A DNA stretch of 64,000 nt, taken from an uncultured Roseibium sp. (GTDB lineage Bacteria; Pseudomonadota; Alphaproteobacteria; Rhizobiales; Stappiaceae). The translations under genes were made by a program, and so were the position numbers. Positions 50,744 to 61,207 of the stretch are shown in pieces. Each line of letters starts with the position of its first letter. Within the stretch, counting starts at the first letter, position 1. The notes under the pieces are model-generated. The model was not told where the DNA came from. It saw only the letters and a list, made by a program, of their open reading frames with translations, and ran no database searches. The DNA lies in NCBI RefSeq assembly GCF_947496995.1, contig NZ_CANMFD010000003.1, positions 310,001 through 374,000 of the forward strand, given 5' to 3'.

Positions 50744-51700
50744 ATGAAACTCAAAAGCACTGCCGAGACCTCTCGTCTCGATGACGCTGCCCGCGCGGGC
50801 TGGCTGTATTATGTTGCCGGCAACACACAGGATGAAATCGCCCGCAAACTGGGCGTGTCCCGGCAGTCCGCGCAGCGTCTGGTTTCCCTTGCGGTCAGCG
50901 AACGGCTGGTCAAGGTGCGGCTCGACCATCCCATTGCCCGGTGCATGGAACTCAGCGCGCGGATGATCGAACGTTTCGGACTGCAAAGCTGCGAAGTCGT
51001 TCCCAGCGACCCGGACGCACCATCCTCACCGGTTGGTATCGCCCAGGCAGCCGCCGCCGAAATGGAACGCCATTTCAGTTCCCAGAAGCCCAAGATCATC
51101 GCCTTCGGAACCGGCCGGACCCTCAGGGCATCGGTCGACCAGATCCCCTCCATGGACTGCCCGCAACACCGCGTCGTCTCCCTGCTGGGCAACATGATGT
51201 CGGACGGCTCGGCTTCGGCCTACAACGTCATCATCCGCCTGGCCGACCGGATCAACGCCCGGCACTATCCGATGCCGTTGCCCGTCTTCGCCAGATCCCG
51301 CGAAGAGCTGCACCTGCTGCACAACCAGGAAGCGGTTCACAGCATACTGGATCTCATCCGCCAGGCGGACGCGACATTTGTCGGCATCGGCAACCTGGGG
51401 CCGACAGCCCCGCTCGCAGTTGACGGCTTCGTCAGCCTCGACGAGATGCGCGCCCTGGAAAGGGCCGGAGCCATCGGCGAAATAACCAGCTGGGTCTATG
51501 ACAGCAGGGGAGAACTGATCAACGGCCTCACCAACGACCTTGTGGCAAGTGCCCCCCTTGTCTCCAACGGAGAAAAACCGGTCTATGGAGTCGCCGCCGG
51601 CGAGATCAAGGTACCGGCAATTCTGGGTGCGCTCGCAGGCGGGTTCGTCAACTGCCTGATCACAAATGAGATCACTTCTGAGCAATTGCTCAAGTTCTGA
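50744..51700 (+). CDS. SorC-family (DeoR/SorC sugar-binding) regulator of the polyol operon
   Basis: 318 residues from ATG 50744; the 20-codon upstream extension is doubtful. The N-terminal HTH is RAGWLYYVAGNTQDEIARKLGVSRQSAQRLVSLAVSERLV. The SorC effector domain (about 70-315) includes the sugar-phosphate-type GTGRTLRASVDQIP and VGIGNLGPTAPL loops and the ending GVAAGEIKVPAILGALAGGFVNCLITNE. It precedes the sorbitol/mannitol transporter operon by 165 bp on the same strand and is its likely regulator, responding to a polyol or its oxidation product. Confidence 0.9.
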   Translation: MKLKSTAETSRLDDAARAGWLYYVAGNTQDEIARKLGVSRQSAQRLVSLAVSERLVKVRLDHPIARCMELSARMIERFGLQSCEVVPSDPDAPSSPVGIAQAAAAEMERHFSSQKPKIIAFGTGRTLRASVDQIPSMDCPQHRVVSLLGNMMSDGSASAYNVIIRLADRINARHYPMPLPVFARSREELHLLHNQEAVHSILDLIRQADATFVGIGNLGPTAPLAVDGFVSLDEMRALERAGAIGEITSWVYDSRGELINGLTNDLVASAPLVSNGEKPVYGVAAGEIKVPAILGALAGGFVNCLITNEITSEQLLKF

Positions 51701-51741
51701 GCATTTTCCCGCATAAGTTAAAATATTGAAATAAAAAGGCT

Positions 51742-51839
51742 TTTTGCATCGCAGCAAAAGGTCTTTTGCTTTTTGGCCGATTCGTTCCTTGACTCGCGAC
51801 AGAATTTGCTGTGATTATTTGCTCGCAAGAATGGCAAAT
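51742..51839. promoter_or_regulatory. cluster of TTTGC/GCAAA half-sites, candidate SorC operators
   Basis: TTTTGC (51742) pairs with GCAAAA (51754-51759). TTTTGC recurs at 51764 and ATTTGC at 51804. ATTTGC (51817-51822) pairs with GCAAAT (51834-51839). The same half-site forms the palindrome upstream of the regulator gene. The sites bracket the promoter at 51789-51818, as expected for repression and looping or cooperative binding. Confidence 0.5.
51789..51818 (+). promoter_or_regulatory. sigma70-type promoter of the polyol operon
   Basis: TTGACT at 51789-51794, 18 nt, GATTAT at 51813-51818 preceded by TGT, 48 bp upstream of smoE. The -35 is near consensus and the -10 matches four of six. Confidence 0.5.
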
Positions 51840-51865
51840 GCCCAATCTCGCTTGGGAGGAAAATT

Positions 51866-53167
51866 ATGATATTTCATACCCGTGCGCTGCTCGGCGCATG
51901 TGCGGTCGCAGCACTGTGTGTACCGGCGACAGCAGAAACACTCACCATCGCAACCGTGAACAACGGCGACATGATCCGCATGCAGGGTCTGACGCAGGAT
52001 TTCACCGACAAGACCGGCCACGAAGTCGAGTGGGTCACGCTTGAGGAAAACGTTCTTCGTCAGCGTGTTACCCAGGACATCGCCGCAAAGGGCGGCCAGT
52101 TCGACATCATGACCATCGGCATGTACGAAACGCCGATCTGGGGCAAGCAGGACTGGCTGGTCGCACTCGACGATCTGCCGGACAGCTATGACGCCGATGA
52201 CATCCTGCCCGCCATGCGCGGCGGCCTGTCTCTCGACGGCAAGCTCTATGCGGCGCCGTTCTACGGCGAAAGCTCCATGATCATGTATCGCACGGATCTG
52301 ATGGAGAAGGCCGGGCTCGAAATGCCCGACGCGCCGACCTGGGAATTCGTTGCCGACGCGGCTCGCAAGATGACCGACAAGGACAACGAGATCTACGGCA
52401 TCTGCCTTCGCGGCAAGGCCGGCTGGGGCGAGAACATGGCGTTCCTGACCGCAACCGGCAACGCCTTCGGTGCCCGCTGGTTCGACATGGACTGGAAGCC
52501 CCAGTTCGACAGCCCGCAGTGGAAGGAAACCCTTTCTTTCTACATCGACCTACTGAACGAAGCAGGCCCTCCGGGCGCTTCGACCAACGGCTTCAACGAA
52601 AACCTGTCGCTGTTCCAGCAGGGCAAGTGCGGCATGTGGATCGACGCCACCGTCGCGGCGTCCTTCGTGACCAACCCGGACGATTCCACGGTTGCCGACA
52701 AGGTCGGATTTGCCCTGGCACCGGACACAGGTCTTGGCAAGCGCGGCAACTGGCTCTGGGCATGGGCGCTCGCCATTCCGGCTGGCACCCAGAAGGAAGC
52801 CGCTGCCAAGCAGTTCATCGAATGGGCGACCTCCAAGGAATATCTTGAGCTTGTTGCTTCCAAGGAAGGCTGGGCGAACGTTCCCCCGGGAACACGGACT
52901 TCTCTTTACGAGAACCCGGAATACGCCAAGGTTCCATTCGCCAAGATGACCCTGGACAGCATCAACTCGGCTGATCCGACCAACCCGACTGTCGACCCGG
53001 TTCCCTATATCGGCGTGCAGTTCGTGGCGATCCCCGAGTTCGCCGGCATCGCAACCCAGGTCGGTCAGGAATTCTCCGCCGCTCTGGCCGGTCAGCAGAC
53101 CGTCGACGAAGCCCTGGCAAAGGCCCAGACTCTGACGGCCGAAGAAATGGAAGCCGCTGGCTACTAG
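51866..53167 (+). CDS. smoE: sorbitol/mannitol ABC transporter binding protein
   Basis: 433-residue extracellular sugar-binding protein (SBP family 1). The signal peptide ends VPATAETL. Typical features include FTDKTGHEVEWVTLEENVLRQRV, GQFDIMTIGMYETPIWGKQDWLVALDDL and WLWAWALAIPAGTQKEAAAKQFIEW. Gene order with the next five genes reproduces the polyol operon of Rhodobacter sphaeroides (smoE-F-G-K-S, mtlK), which supports sorbitol/mannitol as ligand. ATG 51866 follows TTGGGAGG. A hairpin separates it from smoF, favouring excess binding protein. Confidence 0.9.
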   Translation: MIFHTRALLGACAVAALCVPATAETLTIATVNNGDMIRMQGLTQDFTDKTGHEVEWVTLEENVLRQRVTQDIAAKGGQFDIMTIGMYETPIWGKQDWLVALDDLPDSYDADDILPAMRGGLSLDGKLYAAPFYGESSMIMYRTDLMEKAGLEMPDAPTWEFVADAARKMTDKDNEIYGICLRGKAGWGENMAFLTATGNAFGARWFDMDWKPQFDSPQWKETLSFYIDLLNEAGPPGASTNGFNENLSLFQQGKCGMWIDATVAASFVTNPDDSTVADKVGFALAPDTGLGKRGNWLWAWALAIPAGTQKEAAAKQFIEWATSKEYLELVASKEGWANVPPGTRTSLYENPEYAKVPFAKMTLDSINSADPTNPTVDPVPYIGVQFVAIPEFAGIATQVGQEFSAALAGQQTVDEALAKAQTLTAEEMEAAGY

Positions 53168-53187
53168 GGAATTCCTCCCTCACTTGG

Positions 53188-53211
53188 GAGGGCGGGTCGA
53201 GACCTGCCCTC
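53188..53211 (+). terminator. hairpin between smoE and smoF
   Basis: GAGGGCGGGTC-GA-GACCTGCCCTC, an 11-bp stem with one G-U pair, followed by a pyrimidine tract TCTTTCTTCTCTG. It is probably a partial terminator or mRNA stabiliser in the 112-bp gap. Confidence 0.65.
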
Positions 53212-53279
53212 TCTTTCTTCTCTGTAAAGTTTTCACCCATCAGTGACGGCAGAACCCGTCGTCAGATCAGGTGTGACCC

Positions 53280-54146
53280 ATGGCAACCCAGCATTCCCGA
53301 TCCGCCGCCCGCATCATGATGGCGCCTGCCGTTGTTCTGCTGCTCGGCTGGATGCTCATCCCGCTCACGATGACCCTCTACTTCTCCTTCAAGAAGTTCC
53401 TGCCGCTGCGCGGCGGCGACCTTGGATGGGTCGGGTTTGACAACTACGTCCGCTTCGTCTCCTCCAGCGCCTTCTGGCCCAGCGTTCAGACAACGCTCAT
53501 CATTGTCGGTGGTGTGCTCCTGATCACCGTAATGCTCGGTGTGCTGCTGGCCATCCTGCTGGATCAGCCGCTCTGGGGACAGGGCATCGTGCGAATTCTG
53601 GTGATCGCCCCCTTCTTCGTCATGCCGACGGTTTCCGCGCTGGTCTGGAAAAACATGTTCATGGATCCCGTGAACGGTCTTTTCGCCCATCTCTGGAAAT
53701 TCTTCGGTGCGCAACCGGTGGAATGGCTGAGCGACGCCCCTCTTTTCTCGATCATTCTGATCGTATCCTGGCAGTGGCTGCCTTTCGCGACACTGATCCT
53801 TCTGACGGCAATCCAGTCCCTCGACAGCGAGCAGCTGGAAGCCTCCGAAATGGACGGCGCGCCGCCCCTTGCCCGCTTCGGCTTTATCATTTTGCCGCAT
53901 CTGTCTCGTGCCATCACGATCGTGGTGCTGATCCAGACGATCTTCCTGCTGGCGGTCTTCGCCGAAATATTCGTGACCACGCAGGGGTCCTTCGGCACCC
54001 GGACACTGACCTACCTGATTTTCCAGCGCGTTCTGGAGAGCCAGAATGTCGGACTTGGGTCCGCAGGTGGTGTGTACGCAATCATACTTGCCAACATTGT
54101 CGCGATCTTCCTGATGCGCATTGTCGGCAAAAATCTGGACTCGTGA
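53280..54146 (+). CDS. smoF: sorbitol/mannitol ABC permease
   Basis: 288-residue MalF-type permease with six hydrophobic segments. The conserved EAA loop reads EASEMDGAPPLARFGFIILPHL near residue 190, which contacts the ATPase. Partners are SmoG and SmoK. ATG at 53280; 12 bp separate its stop from smoG. Confidence 0.92.
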   Translation: MATQHSRSAARIMMAPAVVLLLGWMLIPLTMTLYFSFKKFLPLRGGDLGWVGFDNYVRFVSSSAFWPSVQTTLIIVGGVLLITVMLGVLLAILLDQPLWGQGIVRILVIAPFFVMPTVSALVWKNMFMDPVNGLFAHLWKFFGAQPVEWLSDAPLFSIILIVSWQWLPFATLILLTAIQSLDSEQLEASEMDGAPPLARFGFIILPHLSRAITIVVLIQTIFLLAVFAEIFVTTQGSFGTRTLTYLIFQRVLESQNVGLGSAGGVYAIILANIVAIFLMRIVGKNLDS

Positions 54147-54158
54147 GGAGGAGAGACG

Positions 54159-54989
54159 ATGGCACGCGCAGTCACCAATCGCCGCAAGGCTCTCAACACG
54201 CTCGTCGCGTGGAGTGTCGGCCTGCTGATATTCTTTCCCATTCTCTGGACGATCCTGACCAGTTTCAAGACCGAAGCCCAGGCGATCAACGACCCGCCGC
54301 TCTTCCTCTTCTTTGACTGGACCCTCGAAAACTACGCCGTCGTCCAGGAACGGTCGGACTACATGCGGTTCCTCTGGAACTCGGTGATCATTGCCGGCGG
54401 CTCCACCGTCATAGGCATCATCATCGCGGTGCCCGCGGCCTGGTCGATGGCCTTCGTGCCTTCAAAACGCACCAAGGACATTCTGCTGTGGATGCTGTCG
54501 ACAAAAATGCTGCCGGCCGTCGGTGTTCTCTACCCGATCTACCTGCTCTTCATCGAGCTTGGGCTGCTCGACACCCGTATCGGCCTGACCATCGTCCTCA
54601 TGCTGATCAACCTGCCGATCATCGTCTGGATGCTCTACACCTACTTCAAGGAGATTCCGGGCGAAATTCTGGAGGCCGCCCGCATGGACGGGGCCGCGCT
54701 GAAGGAAGAGATCCTCTACATCCTCACGCCAATGGCCGTGCCCGGCATCGCTTCCACCTTGCTGCTGAACATCATCCTGGCCTGGAACGAGGCATTTTGG
54801 ACCTTGAACCTGACCGCGGCGAAAGCCGCTCCCCTGACAGCATTCATTGCCAGCTATTCCAGCCCGGAAGGTCTGTTTTACGCCAAGCTGAGCGCCGCCT
54901 CCACCATGGCGATCGCCCCCATTCTCATTCTCGGCTGGTTCAGCCAGAAACAGCTTGTACGTGGCCTGACCTTCGGCGCGGTCAAATAG
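54159..54989 (+). CDS. smoG: sorbitol/mannitol ABC permease
   Basis: 276-residue MalG-type permease with six membrane segments. The EAA loop is [25 protein letters not shown] near 170, and the P-x-W motif region [18 protein letters not shown] lies earlier. It has a strong ribosome-binding site GAGGAGGAGAG. It pairs with SmoF to form the pore and precedes the ATPase gene by 10 bp. Confidence 0.92.
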   Translation: MARAVTNRRKALNTLVAWSVGLLIFFPILWTILTSFKTEAQAINDPPLFLFFDWTLENYAVVQERSDYMRFLWNSVIIAGGSTVIGIIIAVPAAWSMAFVPSKRTKDILLWMLSTKMLPAVGVLYPIYLLFIELGLLDTRIGLTIVLMLINLPIIVWMLYTYFKEIPGEILEAARMDGAALKEEILYILTPMAVPGIASTLLLNIILAWNEAFWTLNLTAAKAAPLTAFIASYSSPEGLFYAKLSAASTMAIAPILILGWFSQKQLVRGLTFGAVK

Positions 54990-54999
54990 GAGCCTGATC

Positions 55000-56000
<1,001 letters not shown>

Positions 56001-56004
<4 letters not shown>

Positions 56005-56771
56005 GACTGGAAGGAAAATCCGCGCTGATCACCGGTGCAGCCAGAGGTATCGGCAAGGCCTTTGCCCGGCGCTACGTCCAGGAAGGCGCCAGCGTGGCGA
56101 TCGGCGACATCAACATGGCCGGCGCTGAAGCTGCCGCAGCCGAGATCGGCCCGGGTGCCTGGGCCGTGGAGCTTGACGTCACCAGCCAGTCCTCCATTGA
56201 CGCAGCCATTGCGGCGATTGAGGCAAAAACCGGCGGCATCGACATTCTGATCAACAATGCCGCCCTGTTCGACCTGGCACCGATCGCGGATATCACCAGA
56301 GACAGCTATCAGCGACTGTTCGACATCAATGTCGGCGGGACGCTGTTCATGATGCAGGCGGCCGCAAAGTCCATGATCAGTCGTGGAAAAGGCGGCAAGA
56401 TCATCAACATGGCCAGCCAGGCAGGCCGGCGCGGCGAAGCCCTCGTCGGCGTCTATTGCGCCACCAAGGCGGCCGTTATCAGCCTGACCCAGTCCGCCGG
56501 GCTGGATCTGATCCGTCACGGCATCAACGTCAACGCCATCGCACCGGGTGTCGTGGACGGCGAGCACTGGGACGGGGTCGACGCGCTTTTTGCCCGATAC
56601 GAGGGTCTGCAACCCGGAGAGAAAAAGGCCGCTGTCGGTTCCGCCGTGCCCTACGGCCGGATGGCGACCGCAGACGACCTGACGGGCATGGCCGTATTTC
56701 TGGCGTCAGGCGAAGCCGATTACATTCTGGCGCAAACCTACAACGTCGACGGCGGCAACTGGATGAGCTGA
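56001..56771 (+). CDS. smoS: sorbitol dehydrogenase (SDR)
   Basis: 256 residues. The NAD motif TGAARGIG is at 12-19, [10 protein letters not shown], the catalytic Ser in [15 protein letters not shown] and the catalytic YCATK. The C-terminal [15 protein letters not shown] matches the SmoS/polyol dehydrogenase pattern. It is expected to oxidise sorbitol to fructose, and galactitol in some homologues. It is translationally coupled to the transporter ATPase and followed after 3 bp by mtlK. Confidence 0.9.
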
Positions 56772-56774
56772 CCA

Positions 56775-58244
56775 ATGACCCAAAAACTAGACAAGACTGT
56801 GCTCAATTCACTCCCCGATACCATCAGCAGACCCGCATATGACCGTGCGGCCCTGTCGCCCGGCATCGTGCATATCGGTGTCGGCAACTTTCACCGCGCT
56901 CATCAGGCCATCTATCTGGACCGGCTGTTCACGCTCGGCGAGGGACACGACTGGGCGATTGTCGGTGCGGGACTGAAGCCCTATGACGCGGCCATGCGGG
57001 AGCGGCTTGTGTCCCAGGACTGGCTCACCACCGTGGTCGAACTCGACCCGAACGGACTGAGCGCGCAGATTTGCGGTTCGATGATCGACTTCATCGACGT
57101 CGATCCCTCGGCATTGCTGCACAGGCTGATCGAACCCGGCATCCGCATCGTTTCGATGACCATCACCGAAGGTGGATATTACGTCGATCCGAATACCGGC
57201 GGCTTCGACGCCGATCATCCGGAAATCCAGGCAGATCTGAAAGATCCCGATCATCCCCGAACCGTGTTCGGAGTGCTGGTTGCCGCCCTGATGAAACGCA
57301 AGGCCGCGGGCACGGCACCGTTCACCGTCATGTCCTGCGATAACCTTCCCGAGAACGGCCATATGGCAAAGCAGGCGGTTGTCGGCTTCGCCCGCGCCCT
57401 CTCCGGCGAGACGGCCGACTGGATCGCGGAAAACGTCGCCTTCCCCAATGGCATGGTCGATTGCATCACCCCGGCAACCGGGGACCGGGAACGCAATCTC
57501 GTGCGCGACACCTTCGGCATCGAGGATGCAGCTCCGGTTGTCTGCGAGCCCTTCCGGCAATGGGTTCTGGAGGACCACTTCCCCACCGGACGCCCTGCGC
57601 TCGAAAAGGTCGGCGTCGAATTCGTCAGGGACGTGGCGCCCTACGAACTGATGAAATTGCGCATCCTCAATGGCGGCCATGCGGCCATCGCCTACGCGAG
57701 CGCGCTTTTGGGCCATTATTTCGTCCACGATGCCATGGCGGATCCGCTGATCCGCGATTTTCTCGGGAAGCTGGAGAAAGACGAGATCCTGCCCACCGTT
57801 CCGGAAATTCCGGGAGTGAGCTTTGACAAATATCTGACGACCGTCATGGAGCGCTTCTCCAACCCGGCGGTGGGCGACACCATTCCCCGCCTCTGCCTCG
57901 ACGGATCGAACCGCCAGCCGAAATTCATCCTGCCCACCATCCAGGACCGGCTCGACAAAGGCCTGCCCGTCGAGGGGCTTGCTCTCGAGACCGCACTCTG
58001 GTGCCGCTACTGTCTGGGGACGGATGAAGCCGGGAATGTTATCCAGGTGGAAGACGACAATGCCGACAAGCTGAATACCTGGGCGGAGAGCGTCTTTGGC
58101 AAGTCGTCCGGGGAATACGAGATGCCGGACCTGCTCGGCAGTCTGGCCTCCGAACCGGCTTACCTGCAGGCCTTCCGGAATGCCGCACAGAGCATCGCGA
58201 CGCTCGGTGTCGCGGGCGCGCTGAAGGCATATATCGAAGGTTAG
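56775..58244 (+). CDS. mtlK: mannitol 2-dehydrogenase
   Basis: 489-residue long-chain polyol dehydrogenase, NAD-dependent, converting D-mannitol to D-fructose. It has the N-terminal nucleotide fold HIGVGNFHRAHQAIYLDRLF and the family active-site motif K-x-x-x-x-N-x-x-H visible as KLRILNGGH starting at Lys294. The C-terminal helical region is normal in length. It is the last gene of the operon. Downstream (58245-58343) I see no clear terminator before the convergent haem genes. No kinase for fructose is in the window. Confidence 0.93.
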   Translation: MTQKLDKTVLNSLPDTISRPAYDRAALSPGIVHIGVGNFHRAHQAIYLDRLFTLGEGHDWAIVGAGLKPYDAAMRERLVSQDWLTTVVELDPNGLSAQICGSMIDFIDVDPSALLHRLIEPGIRIVSMTITEGGYYVDPNTGGFDADHPEIQADLKDPDHPRTVFGVLVAALMKRKAAGTAPFTVMSCDNLPENGHMAKQAVVGFARALSGETADWIAENVAFPNGMVDCITPATGDRERNLVRDTFGIEDAAPVVCEPFRQWVLEDHFPTGRPALEKVGVEFVRDVAPYELMKLRILNGGHAAIAYASALLGHYFVHDAMADPLIRDFLGKLEKDEILPTVPEIPGVSFDKYLTTVMERFSNPAVGDTIPRLCLDGSNRQPKFILPTIQDRLDKGLPVEGLALETALWCRYCLGTDEAGNVIQVEDDNADKLNTWAESVFGKSSGEYEMPDLLGSLASEPAYLQAFRNAAQSIATLGVAGALKAYIEG

Positions 58245-58343
58245 AACCCTTACCGATCACCTGTTTAACGGCAGATCCGACCAGTCCTGACCACGATGCG
58301 CAAGTCGTTCCGGGATCGGTGCCGGAGAACTGCGACCATCCGT

Positions 58344-59174
58344 CTATCGGACTGAACCGCCCCCCGGCACGACGAGCGGGACATCGGACTCCCCGGAGCG
58401 CGTAAGCGCCAGCGGAAAATCATAGGCCTCCGACAGGAGATCCGCCTGCATCACCTCATCCCGGCCGCCGAAACTCAGGCGCTTGCCGCCTTTCATGACC
58501 AGGATACGATCCGCGAAGGCTGCGGTCAGGTTGAGATCATGCATGACCGCGACCACACCGCCGCCTGCAGCGGCGTATCCGGCCGCCAGTTGCATGATCT
58601 GGTACTGGTGCTTGATGTCGAGGCTGGAGACCGGTTCATCCAGAAACAACCAGCGCGGATTGCCATCGTCCGCCACCGGTTCCCAGACCTGGCAGAGCAC
58701 CCGGGCAAGCTGCACCCGTTGCTGCTCGCCGCCTGAAAGTTCCTGGTAGCTGCGCCCCTCGAACCCGTGCAGCCCGACCTTCGCCAGCGCATCCCTGATC
58801 CTCCGGGCGCGACCGTCCCTTCCCTGCCGTCTGTCGATCACGCCCAGACCGACGACTTCGGAAACGTTGAGCGGAAACGATATCTGGCTCGCTTGCGGCA
58901 GGACCCCGCGCATTTGCGCCAGATATTCCGCCGAGAGCTTACCGGTCTCCATTCCCGCCAGCCGGATAGAACCGGAATAGCTCAACTCACCGGTCATCGC
59001 CTTCAGCAGCGTTGTCTTGCCAGACCCGCTTGGCCCGATGATCGCCACGAACTCCCCCGCATGGGCATGAAAGGAGACGTCCTGAACGATCTGCACGCGG
59101 CCGATGGAAACGCTGGCGCGCTCAACGTGAAGTTCGGATGAGGACGGGTCCTCCGCGAGCTTGAACTGGTGCAA
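58344..59174 (-). CDS. hmuV: haem ABC transporter ATPase
   Basis: 276 residues. Walker A GPSGSGKTT is at about 42-50, the signature LSGGEQQRVQLARVL, Walker B WLFLDEPVSSLD and the H-loop VMHDLNL. It appears to start with TTG 59174, with AGGAG at ideal spacing 7 nt upstream; no ATG lies near the expected N terminus. It couples ATP hydrolysis to haem import through HmuU and is last in the operon. Confidence 0.92.
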   Translation of the reverse strand: MHQFKLAEDPSSSELHVERASVSIGRVQIVQDVSFHAHAGEFVAIIGPSGSGKTTLLKAMTGELSYSGSIRLAGMETGKLSAEYLAQMRGVLPQASQISFPLNVSEVVGLGVIDRRQGRDGRARRIRDALAKVGLHGFEGRSYQELSGGEQQRVQLARVLCQVWEPVADDGNPRWLFLDEPVSSLDIKHQYQIMQLAAGYAAAGGGVVAVMHDLNLTAAFADRILVMKGGKRLSFGGRDEVMQADLLSEAYDFPLALTRSGESDVPLVVPGGGSVR

Positions 59175-59186
59175 CTCGAACTCCTG

Positions 59187-60302
59187 TCAAAGACCGGTAA
59201 GGCCGCGTTTGCGCAGCAGGATCCAGAGAAAGAACGGCGCACCGGCAAAGGCGGTGATGATGCCGATCGGAAGTTCGGCTGGAGCGACAATGGTGCGGGC
59301 GAGCGTATCGGCGGCGATCAGGAGAATTGCCCCCAGAAGCGCCGACGCGGGAAGAAGATACTTGTGATCGGGCCCGATGGTCAGCCGCAGCAGATGTGGC
59401 ACGACGATACCGACAAAGCCGATTCCGCCGCTGACGGCAACCGAAGCACCGGTCGCCGCCGCGACCAGCAGGATGCTGATGTTCTTCAGACGCTGCACGC
59501 GGATGCCGATATGGGAGGCAGCGGCCTCTCCGAGGGTCAGCCCGTTCAGCCCTCTTGCCAGGAACGGCACGCTGACCAGCATGACCCCGATGATGGGGGC
59601 CGCCGAGGCCACCTTTTCCCAGTTGGATCCGGCAAGCGACCCCAGCCCCCAGAACTGCAGGTCTCTCAGTTGCTGGTCATCGGCGGCATAGACCAGAAGA
59701 CCGGTCATTGCCCCTGTGAGGGCGCCCAGCGCGATACCCGCAAGCAAAAGCGTCGCAACAGACGTGATGCCGCCCCGTGTGCCGATGCGGTAAAGCAGCA
59801 GCGTCGTGATCAGACCCCCGATGAAGGCAGCCAGCGGCACGGCATAGATTCCGAGGATCGCCATCACAGAAGCCAGCGCCGTATTGCCCAGCACGATGAA
59901 GAGCGCCGCTCCGAGACCGGCTCCGGCCGAAACCCCGACAATGCCGGGGTCGGCGAGCGGATTGCGGAACAGGCCCTGCATGACAGCACCGGCGACCGCA
60001 AGCGCGGCCCCGACCAGCGCCCCGAGCACCACGCGCGGCAGACGGATTTCCGTGACGACGATCCAGTCACGCGCCGAAACTCCCTCCGGCGCGCCGGCGC
60101 TTGCCGCCAGAACGCGCCCCGGCATGTGCGGCAGGAGTTCAAGCACGGGAATGGCGATCGGACCGATTGCCAGACTGACGAGCATCGTCAACCCGGCGAC
60201 AACAGCCAGAAGCACCAGCGCGGCGCGGGCAAGGGGTTCACGGTTGCCACCCGACGAGACAAACCGCCGGGCGAACAGATCAGGGAGCGCTATGCCGGTC
60301 AT
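59187..60302 (-). CDS. hmuU: haem ABC transporter permease (FecCD family)
   Basis: 371 residues with about ten transmembrane helices. FecCD hallmarks are LRLPRVVLGALVGAALAVAGAVMQGLFRNPLADPGIVGVSAGAGLGA, the GLGSLAGSNW motif, and GGIGFVGIVVPHLLRLTIGPDHK, which contacts the ATPase. An N-terminal extension of about 25 residues is present. Its stop is 12 bp before hmuV. Confidence 0.93.
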   Translation of the reverse strand: MTGIALPDLFARRFVSSGGNREPLARAALVLLAVVAGLTMLVSLAIGPIAIPVLELLPHMPGRVLAASAGAPEGVSARDWIVVTEIRLPRVVLGALVGAALAVAGAVMQGLFRNPLADPGIVGVSAGAGLGAALFIVLGNTALASVMAILGIYAVPLAAFIGGLITTLLLYRIGTRGGITSVATLLLAGIALGALTGAMTGLLVYAADDQQLRDLQFWGLGSLAGSNWEKVASAAPIIGVMLVSVPFLARGLNGLTLGEAAASHIGIRVQRLKNISILLVAAATGASVAVSGGIGFVGIVVPHLLRLTIGPDHKYLLPASALLGAILLIAADTLARTIVAPAELPIGIITAFAGAPFFLWILLRKRGLTGL

Positions 60303-60310
60303 CCTGTCGG

Positions 60311-61207
60311 TCAGTTCCGGATGCTTGACAGTTCCACGGCCAGATCCCTGACCGCATCGGCGGTTCTGGGGCCGAAGCCAAGCAGATACTGACCGCCCAT
60401 CTTGATGAGCCGGTTGTTGATACCCGCCGGTGTCTGCGCCAAGGCCGGATGGCTGAACAGCTCGTTGGCGCTGGCACCATGATCGCCGCCCCGAGACATC
60501 ATCAGCACCGCATCAGGCGCTGCACTGATGATCGCTTCGTCGCTGAGTTGCTTGTAGCCGGAAAAATCGGCCACGGCATTTTCCGCGCCAGCCAGTTTCA
60601 GGATACCGTCGGCAGCCGTGTCGGAGCCGGAGGCCAGAATGCGTCCGCCGTTGGTCGACAGGATGAACAGAACCCGCACGCCGGACGTCTGGTCAGCCGC
60701 CTGGGTGCGGGCCGCTTCAAGGTCGGTTTCCAGCTTGACGGCCAGCTCTTCGGCCTTCTCCGGCACGTCCAGCGCCTCGCCGATCGCGCGCACCTTTGTC
60801 ACGATGCCTTCAGCCGTGAAGGCATTCGGGATGTTTGCAATGGCGACACCGGATTTCTGCAGAAGCTCGACGGTCTCGGGCGGACCGCTGCCGTCCAGCA
60901 TCAGGATCAGCTCCGGATCGATGGAGAGCACACCCTCCGCCGACAGCGCCCGCATATAGCCGACATCCGGCAATTCCAGTGCGTCCTGCGGATAGATGCT
61001 GGTGCTGTCCCGCCCGATCAGACGTTCTTCTTCGCCGAGCGCATAGATCACCTCGGTCACCGAGCCTCCGACTGCGACGACCCGGTTCGCGGGGGGCTGC
61101 TGCGTACCTTCGGCGAAAAGCGATTTGGCAGGCGTGACCAGAGCGGCGGCGGTCAGAGCCGTCGCGACGGCAACGCCGTAAAACCTTGAATGAAAGATCT
61201 CCCTCAT
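60311..61207 (-). CDS. hmuT: periplasmic haem-binding protein
   Basis: 298 residues from ATG 61207 (ATGA overlap with the hmuS stop); the longer frame to 61270 intrudes into hmuS. The signal peptide ends TPAKSLFAEG. The cluster A-2 type fold opens NRVVAVGGSVTEVIYALGEEERLIGRDSTSIYP, and the HmuT haem-ligand Tyr candidate is in DVGYMRALSAEGVL. It delivers haem to HmuUV. Confidence 0.92.
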   Translation of the reverse strand: MREIFHSRFYGVAVATALTAAALVTPAKSLFAEGTQQPPANRVVAVGGSVTEVIYALGEEERLIGRDSTSIYPQDALELPDVGYMRALSAEGVLSIDPELILMLDGSGPPETVELLQKSGVAIANIPNAFTAEGIVTKVRAIGEALDVPEKAEELAVKLETDLEAARTQAADQTSGVRVLFILSTNGGRILASGSDTAADGILKLAGAENAVADFSGYKQLSDEAIISAAPDAVLMMSRGGDHGASANELFSHPALAQTPAGINNRLIKMGGQYLLGFGPRTADAVRDLAVELSSIRN

